This document shows positions 1-9,027 of a DNA stretch of 25,138 nt, in pieces. The notes under the pieces were generated by a model. The model searched no databases, was not told the DNA's origin, and was given only the letters and a program-made list of their open reading frames with translations. A program made the position numbers and the translations under genes. This stretch comes from Chlamydomonas sphaeroides. Lineage: Eukaryota > Chlorophyta > Chlorophyceae > Chlamydomonadales > Chlamydomonadaceae. Numbering within the stretch: position 1 is the first letter of the stretch; each line of letters opens with the position of its first letter. The stretch spans positions 1 to 25,138 of the forward strand of contig BDDC01001510.1 in the NCBI GenBank assembly GCA_001662425.1, written 5' to 3'.

Positions 1-64
<64 letters not shown>
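1..64. repeat. (GGGGTC)n hexanucleotide tandem repeat
   Basis: About ten perfect GGGGTC units run from the window edge and end in a GGGGTT variant. The repeat may continue to the left. It lies upstream of an internal exon of the branching enzyme gene and so is read as intronic. Each unit carries a G4 run, so G-quadruplex formation on this strand is possible (inference). Confidence 0.9.
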
Positions 65-301
65 TGGGAAGTGGACAGGGCACGGCGTGCACGCAGCTAA
101 CGGCTCACGCGGGGTGGTGCCGCCATGCCTACCCCTTCGGTACGGCGAAGCCGGGGGTCGGAGATCGAATTCAGGAAGGACGACGCGAAGCAGAGGGTCC
201 ACACCACGCGTCGCTCCTCACACGGTCTCTGGCGTACCGCCAGCGGGGTGAACGCCTGGGCGGCCGCTGCATGACCGCCGTCGGACCGGACCCCGCCGCA
301 G

Positions 302-2107
302 GCAACGAGTTCGGCCACCCCGAGTGGATCGACTTCCCCCGGTGAGCTACACTGCTGGTTCACCCTGCCGCGGGGACATGTACGGTGGCGCGCCAGGCCT
401 GCTCCGCTCCCGGTCGCAGCTGCCGCTTGCGCGCCGCCGCAGCTCCCGCGTGCGGCTGCCAACACAGCGACAGGACACCGTAGCGCGCCAGGCCGACCCG
501 CCGCCGCCGAGGGCGGGCCGCACGCTGACACTGACGCTGACGCTGACGCTGACGCTGACGCTGACGCTGACGCGCCGCCGGACTGCGAGTGAGCCTGCTT
601 CCCCCCACCTGCCGCCGTCGGCCTCCGCAGCGACGGCAACAGCTGGTCTCACCACTACTGCCGGTGAGCCGGGCTGCGCAGCGCGCGAGCAGCCCCCAGC
701 CGCCGCTACGGCGGTGGTGCAGCCCCCCCCGGCGGCACCGTGCACCCCTCACGCCGCTACTAGCCCCGCCTCACGGCCGCGTCCGCTGCTTTGCGCCGCA
801 CCACAGGCGGCAGTGGTCGCTGGCAGACACCGACCACCTCCGGTACAAGTTCCTGCAGGTGTGGGGAGTGAGCTGCGAGACGCAGCATGCCGCCGTGTGC
901 TGCATGCACTGGCGCCCGCCTGTTGCGCCGACCGCCAGCTGCGGATGGGTGCTACTAAACGCGCTCCGCACCCGCTACGCCCGAGCCGACCGGCGGCTTA
1001 GCTGGCGCACCATCTGGCTGACGTCATACGGCTGTCGTACGCCTGCCGTACAGGCCTGGGACGCCGCCATGATGGGGCTGGACCAGCAGTACGGCGTGCT
1101 GTCGTCGCCGCACCAGTGGGTGACCCACATGGACGAGGAGCAGCAGGTGCGTGTGTGCGTCCTCTGGAACTGAGAACGTGAAGGCACATGTGGCGATGCG
1201 TAGCTACCCAAGTATGTCCTTGTATTCCTATTTGTACGGCGACCAACTGTAACGTCGTCGCGGGCAGTTAAGAGCGCCATGCCGACCTTCCTCGACCCCG
1301 CCCCCACCCCCAAGGTCCTGGTCTTTGAGCGCGGCCCGCTGCTCTTCGTGTTCAACTGGAGCCCGTCGGTTGACCGTGACTCGTACCGGGTGGCGGTGCC
1401 GACGCCCGGCAAGTGGCGCGTGGCGCTCGACTCAGACGCGTGGGACTTCGGCGGCGCCGGCCGGGTGCGTGTCACACGCCGGTGCCGTGAGCTGTGGCGG
1501 GTGACGGTGACGCAGGGCCGGGGCCGGCCGGAAGCGTTCCGACGGGCAGAGCGGCATGGCGCGGGGGTCCAGGCGCGTGACACCGGCGCTGCGTCGCGGT
1601 AGGTGTGACCAGCAGGTGTGACCTGCGGCTGCCGGCTGTGTGTGTTGTATTCTGCGCCGCGCTGTGCAGGTGGGGCACGACGCGGACCACTTCTCCGACC
1701 CCGAGCCCGCCGGCACCAGCCGCGACCGGGAGCACTCCATTAGGGTGCGTGGCGTGGGGGCGGGGTAGAGGGCATGCCTGGGGTTCTGACAGCGTGGCGG
1801 TAGGCCAGGTTGTCAGGTGGCCAAGAGCGATGCAGCATTTGCCGAGCGGGGTCGGCGGCGCATGACGTGCTGGCTGGCGAGGAGTCGGGCGGGGTCACGA
1901 CTGACGCCAGCCCTGCGTGTGCCCGCACCCCCACAGGTGCTGTCGCCGTCCCGCACCTGTGTGGTGTACTACAACGCGGACACGCACGCGCCGCCGCCGT
2001 GGGAGGCACCGCCGCCGCCGGCGGCTGGGCACACGCCCAGCGCACCCAGCGCCGCAACGCAGACGGCGGGCGGACTGAGCCTGGGCAGCGGGGATGAGGT
2101 GGTTTGA
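302..2107 (+). CDS. SBE: Starch branching enzyme (1,4-alpha-glucan branching enzyme), C-terminal part, 5' partial
   Basis: This enzyme cuts alpha-1,4 glucan chains and rejoins them through alpha-1,6 bonds, making amylopectin branches in the plastid. Exons by phase: 302-341, 631-663, 807-858, 1054-1146, 1315-1464, 1670-1744, 1937-2107 (stop), about 204 residues in the window. The first exon gives NEFGHPEWIDFP, the end of the GH13 catalytic barrel. Next come CRRQWSLADTDHLRYK, VLVFERGPLLFVFNW, WRVALDSD followed by FGGAGRVGHDADHF, and VLSPSRTCVVYY, which together form the all-beta C-terminal domain. RRQWSL-DTDHLRY and VGHD-DHF resemble plant class I (family B) more than class II enzymes. All phases agree across the seven exons. 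The exon at 1315 uses a CAAG acceptor; the others use CAG. After the conserved domain comes a tail of about 45 residues rich in Pro, Ala and Gly. The catalytic core and transit peptide lie outside the window. Confidence 0.93.
525..572. repeat. (CTGACG)8 hexanucleotide repeat in a branching enzyme intron
   Basis: Eight 6-nt units, the first being CTGACA and the rest CTGACG, lie in the intron between the exons ending at 341 and starting at 631. Six-nt periodicity keeps several frames open and produces artificial Ser-Ala or Leu-Thr repeat ORFs. Confidence 0.9.
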
Positions 2108-2337
2108 CGTCCTCCGCGACAGGCCGGCCTGCTGCGCCTGCTGGGTGGCATTAGCCAACAGGCTGACTGCCAGTTGAGGAGCAGCGCTACGGTTGCGGCG
2201 AGGGGCGAGGGGCGAGGGGCGCAGCGGCAAGGGGCGGCGGGGAGCGGTGCGCGGGCATGTCGCGAGCGAGTTGGCCGAGTTGGGTTGGTGGTACGGTGAT
2301 GTTGCATCAAGTGGCATACACATTGTTCTGATGTTTT

Positions 2338-2342
2338 TGTAA
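2338..2342 (+). other. TGTAA poly(A) signal candidate for the branching enzyme gene
   Basis: TGTAA is the usual polyadenylation motif in Chlamydomonas and relatives. This copy lies about 230 nt after the stop codon at 2107, in a T-rich patch (TTTTTGTAAGG), and fits a normal 3' UTR length. Confidence 0.55.
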
Positions 2343-2622
2343 GGCTAGCGTGGGGAACAGCATCGTTACGGACGCTGGAACTACGGTGTACGTGCAAGTA
2401 CTGCCGTACCCTACTAGGGTACCACTTGAGCGACTGCCGTATCACAAGAGTACAGTATGCATTTTCTCTGAGATGCACCAGAATAACAGCTGTTTGGTTC
2501 TTTGGCTTCATTTCGTAAAGCACTAAGCTCAACACTAAACAATGGACGCCTGACTACTCGCGTGACAGCACCCCTTAATTGCCAGAACGATTCAGGACAG
2601 CGCTTCACACCTGCCAAACAAG
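2343..2622 (+). promoter_or_regulatory. Intergenic promoter and leader of the MYB gene, with a minimal upstream ORF
   Basis: This is a lower-GC stretch between the branching enzyme 3' end and the MYB start codon. I see no clear TATA box. A three-codon upstream ORF (Met-Asp-Ala-stop) sits at 2542-2553 in the context AACAATGG, with A at -3 and G at +4, which is stronger than the context of the main ATG (CAAGATGC). If the transcript starts upstream of it, this uORF could lower or condition translation. The transcription start is unknown. Confidence 0.45.
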
Positions 2623-5463
2623 ATGCAGAGCGATAGCGACAGGGAGGCGTCGCTCGACGAAGAGACAGATACTGGCGAGAGCGATTTGGGCTCTGACGGG
2701 GAGAACTCTTCGCCAAAGAGGAGCCGCCGGCGAGGCACTGGGGCTGGCCGCAAGCGGCAACGGCGTCCGGAATGGACGCCAGAGGAGGTGAGCGATAAAT
2801 GACAGTCATTCCCGCAATGTGCCGCGAGATAGCGCGCCACATCCCAGCGGACACTGTGACACGTCGCAATGGAGCTTGCAAGCCACCGCGAGGATAAGCG
2901 TTGCTCAAGGCGCGGGGCGGGTGCAGCCCATCGTTTGCATGGCGTGCCAGCGTCTGCTACGCCGCGACGCCGTTGAGGTCATGTCACGCCCGCTTAATTG
3001 CTTTCTGCAGGAGGAAGCGCTGGTTACGTTACACGCAACGCTGGGGTCTGCTTGGAGCCTGATTGCCACCAAGCTCGGCTCCCGTTTCTCGCGAACGGCC
3101 AATGAGGTCAAGGTGAGCCGCATAACATGCGCCACGGAGCGCCCGCGGGCCAACTGTTCGCACTGGTAACTTGTCGTCCTTAACCCGCGAATTGAACGAC
3201 TTGCGCCCGTTTTCTCGCCTTACCCACTTTCGCCATCGCCATCGCCATCTCCTTAGAACATCTGGTAAGTGCGGCGCGGGAAGGCGGATATGGAGTGGCG
3301 GAGAAGCGGGCTGACTAGTGCGCTGCAACCACCTCGCCGCTTGAAGCCTACCTCCTCCTGCTGTGCCCATAACCCAGGCACTCGACTTTGCGCTCAAAGC
3401 AGCTGAAGGGCCGCTCCCTGCTGCGCGCCTACGCGTTGGCGCTCAACGGCCAGTGCGACAACAGCGAGACCCGCGCCGCGGCGCGAGACGCCGCGTTCCG
3501 GCAGAGCGGCCGGACCCCCGACAGCGCCCGCCACGCGGCGCCGCACCAGCCGCCACACGCCGCCTCCGGCCAGTCCTTGCCGGGCTCCACGCCCGTCGCC
3601 CTGCCGGCCCCGCTGCCCTCGTCCCTGCACCATGCGCTCCTCACCTCTCCGGGCGAGCTGCAGCCGCAGCCGCAGCCCGGCTTGGCGCAAGGCCACGGCC
3701 GCGTGCAGGCTCGGCCCGCGCGCTCCTCGAGCACCAACGGCGGCGATGCGCGGCTGCTGGAGGACTACGAGGAGACGGCAGGTGGGAGACTGATCCCCCG
3801 CCCCCTCTGCCTCGGCGCCGCACTCTGCCCCTCTGCATGTGTGCACTCCCGCTCGGCCTGATGCTCTCTCCCCGCATCAAGGAGCCGGGCACCTTGCTGC
3901 TAGCGATACCCGCGCGGCCGCCGCTGCACCGGCTGCATGCACTGAAGCGCCTAGGCACTCCAGAGCCCTAGGGTTGGCTCCGACCGCCCTCCTCCCCCTT
4001 GCGACGACGGCGGGTTCTGAGTTCCGCGATTTGCCCCCGCCCCCTCGAACGGCCCCCCCGCCGCCAGGCCGCCGAACGAGCGGCAACGGCTCCGGCTCTG
4101 CGCCCGTGCGCCCCCCCAGCCTGGGCCCAGGCCTGGGCCCAGGCGGCGGCGGCGGCGACGTGCTAGCCCTGCCGCCGCCTCTGTCGACCACGGCCCGCTC
4201 GCCCGACTCATCTGCCAGCGGCGACATGTACGGCGCGCAGTCGGCGTCGCCCGCGCCGCACCAGCTGCGGTCCAGGCCAGCGGCGGTGGCGGCGCCTCCT
4301 CATCCTCATCCTTATCGTCATCCTCTCCCCCAGCAGCACCCCCAGCAGCATCCATACCCTCATCCTCAGCAGCAGGACGCGCAGCACCGGCGCTGGCCCG
4401 CGCGGCAGCGCGCGGCGCCTGTACACCTCCAGGTGGGTCGCTGCGGGCCCGCAGCGGCAGCGGCTCAGGCGGCACACCACGCTGTGCCTGTGCTCTGTTC
4501 GGCCGCGCGCTCGGAGCAGGCCACGGCGTGATTTGTTGCATCACGTCTAACGTTGTGCAACTCCCCCATGCCCACTGCGTGCAGAGCTACGTGAGCGAGC
4601 AGATGCCGGAGCACCAGGTGCCGCCGCCCGCTGTCGCGCCGCAGCAGCAGGCGCCGCAGTACGGGCCCCACGGCCACGGGGCCTGTGCCGGTCCGTCACC
4701 GGCGCCGCCCGGCGTGGCGTACTATGCCCAGCGAGGGCAGCGCAGGGCCGCGGCCGACCCGGCCGGGCTGGACAGCGGCCAGGTGCGTTGGAGGTTTCGG
4801 GGGGGGGGGCGTGTTCAACTTTGAGGGCCGAAATAGAGTACCACCCCTAACGCGTTGCGCCCCGGGTTGGTGACGCGCCATGTCTGTTGTGGGTCACGCC
4901 TCGGCGCTCACCCTGGTGCTCCGCCGCTGCGCCCCCACGTGCCGTGTCTGTGGTTGCAGGCCTTTGCGCCGCCGTGGCAGCGCGGCGCCTTCGTGCCGCC
5001 CGGCATGCAGCGGCCGCAGCCTCCGGCGGGCCTGCCCAACGGCGCCGGCTTCCCGGCCAGCGAAGAGTGCGCGCAGCCGCCGCCGCCGGTCGACGACGCC
5101 AGGCCCAGCCCCGGCGCAGGCGCCTGGCCCGTCTACCGGCCGCTGCTCCGAGGCCCGCCCGGCGCGCACGCCTTGCCCACTGGCGGCCCGCCCAGCTGGG
5201 CGCCGCCGCCGTACGGTGGCGGCGGCGGCGACAGGTCGGACAGCTGCAGCCCTGCGCTGATGGACTGGTCGCCGACGCCGTCGCAAGAGGTGGCCACCAT
5301 GGGCCAGCCGCCGTCGCTGTTCAAGCCGTCGCCGGCGCGGCAGGCGGGCGGGGGGCCGCCGTCGCTGGCGGCGCCGTCGGCGACCACGGACGTGGTGACT
5401 ATGGGTCTGGCGTGCCTGGCGCACGACCCCCAGCTGCGGTGGTGCCTCACCGATTTGCAATAG
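2623..5463 (+). CDS. Single-repeat MYB DNA-binding protein, probable transcription factor
   Basis: Predicted nuclear DNA-binding protein of 643 aa. Exons: 2623-2787, 3011-3112, 3257-3264, 3378-3781, 3882-4432, 4585-4782, 4960-5463. Residues 1-48 are acidic and then strongly basic (RKRQRRP at 43-49, a likely nuclear localisation signal). One MYB repeat spans about 50-102: tryptophans W51, W70 and W92 are spaced 18 and 21, and the recognition helix reads RTANEVKNIWHSTLRSK, typical of an R3-type repeat. I found no second repeat. The remainder, about 105-640, is low-complexity Pro, Ala, Gly, His and Gln sequence, including a His/Pro/Gln-rich patch at about 360-385, and looks like a disordered regulatory region. 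The 8-nt third exon completes the W92 codon. The acceptor at 3882 (ATCAAG) is the least certain join; the others are phase-consistent. I chose this start because it opens the exon leading into WTPEE. Target genes cannot be inferred. Confidence 0.87.
3257..3264 (+). other. 8-nt microexon of the MYB gene
   Basis: The sequence AACATCTG is flanked by CCTTAG on the left and GTAAGTG on the right. It adds Asn-Ile and two bases of Trp; the next exon supplies the final G. The joined product NEVK-NIW-HSTLRSK restores the conserved third tryptophan of the MYB repeat. Without it that residue is lost and the frame changes. Confidence 0.85.
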
Positions 5464-7275
5464 AGGCGGCGGCGCGCAGGCGGCGCCCCGGGGGCGGTAC
5501 ACATGTGACAGGCCGGCTCGGTCGTATGGGGCAGTGCCCGCTGCGCTGCTGCTGGGCCAACGAAACGAGTGAGGGCGGCCGGTGTCTGATGATGAGCAAG
5601 GGCCCACGCGGTGGCCGAGCAGTGGGGCACAGCGGCTGCGGCGGTTGGGGGCGGGCGGCGCCGGATGCCGCAGCGGCGGCGGCGGATGTGGGGGCTGGGC
5701 GGGGGTGCCAGGACGTGGGCGTGTGCGTGGGCTTTTTTTGGCGGCGGGCGTGTCGTTTCCGCATATGTGACTTTCCGTGTCCAGCCGCGCGTGTCGGGCT
5801 GGTTTGCGATGTGCGCTCACGTGCGCGTTCGGAGGCTGTTTCAGGCGACCCGGATGGCCCGGGCGGGTAGCAAGGCGCGCCGTGCGGGGCGTGCGGAGTT
5901 GGCGTGGGTCAGCGGTGTCGGGCGGCTTTGGTGTCACGTGTGGTTTGGAAGCCGCGGTGGGTGGAGCGGCTGAGCCGTCCTGGCTGTGTGGTGTGGCGAT
6001 GTGGCGGTGGCGGCCTGGTGGGGTGGCGGCAAGGCAGCGGTGCGCAGCAAGCGGTGGCGGTGGCGGCGGCCGGGCTGGCGCCTGGCCTGCGTGTATCACT
6101 CAGCTAGGGCGGTTGGGGGGTGTACAATGACCATCTGAGAGACCCTGGGGGGCCCTGGCGGGGCCGGGGCTGTGCGTATCAACGGCTGAGGTGTCGACGC
6201 GGCTTTGAAAACTTTGACGGCGGCGTCAGGCCAACCCCGCGGGGTGGGGTGGGGTGGGGGTTTGGCGGAGGCGGCGGCCTTTCCCCTGCAGGGCAGGTCG
6301 ATGTTGCGCCCATGACACTGGCTTTGCGTGCTGCTACTGGCGTGCGTGACTGTGATTGTTGAACGGGTGTCGTGGAGGGCTGCGACGTGCTCGGGTGCCG
6401 CGTGTGTGGCACGTGCCGTGGGGATGCCCCACGTGCCGCGGCGGGGCACGGCGGTCAGGGGCCGTGTGCTGTCGGGGCGCGGCTGCTTCGGAGGCGGAGC
6501 GCCAAGCAGCCCTGCGCTGGCCGTGGGTCGCCACACGTGGCGCTGGGGGCGAGGCTCGTGCTAGACGCGACGTGTGCCGGTGCTGTGCGCAAACTTAACC
6601 CTAAGGATTGTGTCGATGGGTGTCGTGACGGTGTCGAGGGGCGCCGTGGCGCACCGTGTGTCGAGGCTGCACGTGAGCAGATCTCTGCCTGGTTTGGATT
6701 TGGATCCTGGCGCTAGGAGAGGTGGAGAGGGGTCTGTCGCTGGTGTTCGTAGCAGGAGGCGCAGCAGGCGGCCTCGCCACCGAGGCGACCCGACCCAGGG
6801 CAGCGCGGCGCGGCGCGGCGGCTGGAGGAGGGCGGCGCGTGGGTCCGCTGCCACACGTCAGGTGGTGTGTTGGTGCGTGTGTGACGCGCACACCGAGTGG
6901 CGGTCGGTGCTGCGGGCTGGCAGCGCCGCAGCCGTTTCGATGACAACTGTGTGGAGGGGCGGCGCGCCGGCGCCGGGTCTTTCGCAGCCGTGAGGTTTTC
7001 CGACGCCCTTTTGCGTGGTCGAGCTGGGATGGCTGCCTGTGCCGCGCAAAGTTATGCTTCAGGGCGCGTGTGTGTTTGCTGTACCTGCCGACGCGGGGGC
7101 ACTGCTCGAGCACGCTGCACGCGGCGGTGCCGCCCGGCTGTGTGGCCGGCGGCCCTGGCGTGCTTTGTTGTCGGGGCGGCGCCGCTCGTTTGTACCTCGT
7201 TTGGCTTTAGACACGGCTGCGTCCCTGACACTGTGACGCAAGCTGGCCGGCGCCTGGCCGGTGGGCTGTGCTGCT

Positions 7276-7311
7276 TGTCCTGATAGTTCTGATTGTCCTG
7301 ATAGTCCTGAT
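7276..7311. repeat. 18-nt direct repeat, two copies
   Basis: TGTCCTGATAGTTCTGAT at 7276-7293 is followed at once by TGTCCTGATAGTCCTGAT, one base different. Its AT content is higher than its surroundings. No function is apparent. Confidence 0.8.
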
Positions 7312-7768
7312 TGTGCGCTTTATGATGGGGGTTTCACATGAGCGTCGCTTGACCGGGGCGCGCCGCCCCGCAGGGTGGGCTCTCCGCGCGCGTGTCGAAC
7401 TGCTGATCCAACACACTTGATGGGTTTCTGCTGACATGCGCTTTCTCTACGTAAGGACGCCTGCCAAGGGGGAAGTGTGCTGTGTTGGACGTCTGGCAAG
7501 GGCAGTGTGTGCGCGAGCGGTCGCGCGGCGTGCTGCCAAGCGGCTGGCGGGGTTTGGTGGGTACTGGAGGGGCGGGGGTGAAGTCACGCCTGTGTGTTTT
7601 TCGGTTGGGTGCGGCCTCCCACACCTCGAAGGGGACTTCCTTCTGTCGCGGCCTCGCCGCTCTGCCATAAATCGTTTTCGACGCGCGTGATTGCAATCGT
7701 ACGCAGGACCCGGCGTGGCCACGGCGACGTGGCTTTCGCGCGGGCGTTGGGGGAATGCCACCCCTGAG

Positions 7769-7807
7769 GCCGCGGCCGCTGCGCGGCGGCCGCGGCCGCT
7801 GCGCTGA
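7769..7807. repeat. Tandem GCGGCCGC-containing repeat
   Basis: Two adjacent copies of a unit of about 20 nt built on GGCCGCGGCCGCTGCGC. The sequence is almost entirely G and C and contains self-complementary GCGGCCGC cores, so stable hairpins are likely. Confidence 0.7.
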
Positions 7808-8492
7808 GGCGGCACCGCAGCGCTCAAACGCATGGCTGTGACACGTGAGGCGCGGGTGTAGGCAACATGGTGGCAGTGCGGCCGCGCGTGCGCCCGTGGT
7901 GGATTGGTTATTGGCAAGACGGCCGCGGGCGGCGGCCGTGCCTGCGTCCGGGAGCGTCCAGCCTCCGCCTGGCCGGACTGTTCAGCTGCAGCTGGTTGGT
8001 TCATGTGGGGAACCTCCCTGCCTCGGCGCATGACTCCAATGGTGTATCTGCGTAGCGTGTCAATCTGTCGTGACCACGCTGTCCTGCGTAGCCTCACAGA
8101 TGCCGTCTGCAAGCCCCAGCAGCGGCGAGCCCGGGCACGCCCGGGGTTGGGGATAGGGTGTGGGGCTCCGCCCAAAGCCTGCTGAGTGCAGTGCCAGCGA
8201 CAGTGCGGCTCCGCACAGGGGACATAGGGAGGGGCCTCCTGGGCTCGTAATCGGAAGAGGGCTTGCGCTGCCAACCTGGGGAGCTTGGGGTGCTCAGGTG
8301 CCGCCTGCTGCATGCCGCAGTGGCGGCGCCCGTGCGTGCAGCTACCCCCGTGCACCGCTGGGGGAGCCGGGGGCGGCTGCAGGCCAACATTGAGCAAGGC
8401 GTGCTAGGCGACTGCCTCGCCGCGAAGCAGCGGAGGCCAGGCGAGCCTTCCCTGGCGGAGGCCGTGTCGCGCCTGCTTGAATGCTGCTGCAG

Positions 8493-9027
8493 GAGGAAGC
8501 GCGGGTGCCGCTGCACGCAGCGCCGGAGTGGGCTTGGAGTGGGCTTGGAGCATGGTTGCCGCTTGGCTGCCTCGCCTCGCAGCTGGGGGCTCGCTTCTCG
8601 CGCACGGCGAACAAAGTCAAGGTGATTGGACTCGAGCGAAGCCAGCAGAATGTGAGCCGCGAAGCGCCCGCGGGCCAACTGTTCGCACCAGGGGAGACTC
8701 CCTTGGTCAATCCTGTCGTCCGTAGCCCGCAAATACACCGACTGTCGCCCCGTCTGCTCTCCCTTCTCCGCTACAGCTGTCGCTGCCGCCTTGAAAAGTA
8801 CCTCGTGCGTCCGGCGTGGGATGGCGGATATGGAGTGGCGGAGAAGCGGGCCCAATGCACTCCCCCTCGCCCGCAGCACACCTACTGCTCCGCTGCGGCC
8901 CAGGAGGCCCTCCTGGCTGCGCTCGCCGCCCCGGCGCTCGCCGCTCCGCCCCAAGCAGCTCAAGCGCCGCCCCCTGCCCTACCTGGCACTGCTGCATCCG
9001 TGCCAGTGGCGCCGCAGCCACGGATAG
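8493..9027 (+). pseudogene. Decayed partial duplicate of the MYB gene (exons 2 to 4 with introns)
   Basis: This is a degraded copy of about 3011-3460. The exon 2 copy at 8493-8621 begins with the same CTGCAG-GAGGAAGCG junction and ends in ARFSRTANKVK before a GTGATT donor. It carries 27 extra nt, including a tandem GTGGGCTTGGA, which lengthens the MYB helix region by nine residues. Intron homology continues, for example GCGCCCGCGGGCCAACTGTTCGCA and, at 8821-8850, GATGGCGGATATGGAGTGGC against 3279-3306. The microexon position is altered to TACCTCGTGCG and no longer supplies NIW. The exon 4 copy (LRPKQLKRR, then LALLHPCQW) ends in a stop at 9025-9027. Weaker similarity to MYB intron 1 extends upstream to about 8370. 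No exon 1 copy is visible. A diverged but expressed fragment cannot be excluded; a working MYB repeat looks unlikely. Confidence 0.82.

Larger units (their letters stand above)
5464..8369. other. About 2.9 kb without a recognised gene, G/T-rich on the + strand
   Basis: This stretch begins with the MYB 3' UTR, whose end I cannot place because I see no TGTAA on the + strand. The + strand is conspicuously rich in GTG, GGC and GTGTG words from about 5500 to 8000. Long open frames here on both strands have arginine-, alanine- and proline-rich translations with no recognisable motif, as expected by chance at this GC. It could be a long UTR, a non-coding transcript or decayed DNA. Confidence 0.5.

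Noticed and set aside
1..64. Telomere at the window edge
   Set aside because: The unit is GGGGTC, not the TTTTAGGG or TTTAGGG type of green algae, and branching enzyme exons must continue to the left of it.
97..752. Long overlapping ORFs with Ser-Ala, Leu-Thr or Val-Ser repeats
   Set aside because: They are produced by the 6-nt CTGACG array at 525-572, which keeps several frames open; the real exons at 302-341 and 631-663 flank it.
4894..6099. 401-aa minus-strand ORF
   Set aside because: It is antisense to MYB exon 7 and its downstream flank; its arginine- and proline-rich translation is typical of a shadow frame in GC-rich DNA.
7447..8397. 316-aa minus-strand ORF
   Set aside because: No motif, no splice structure, and a composition typical of a chance frame at high GC.
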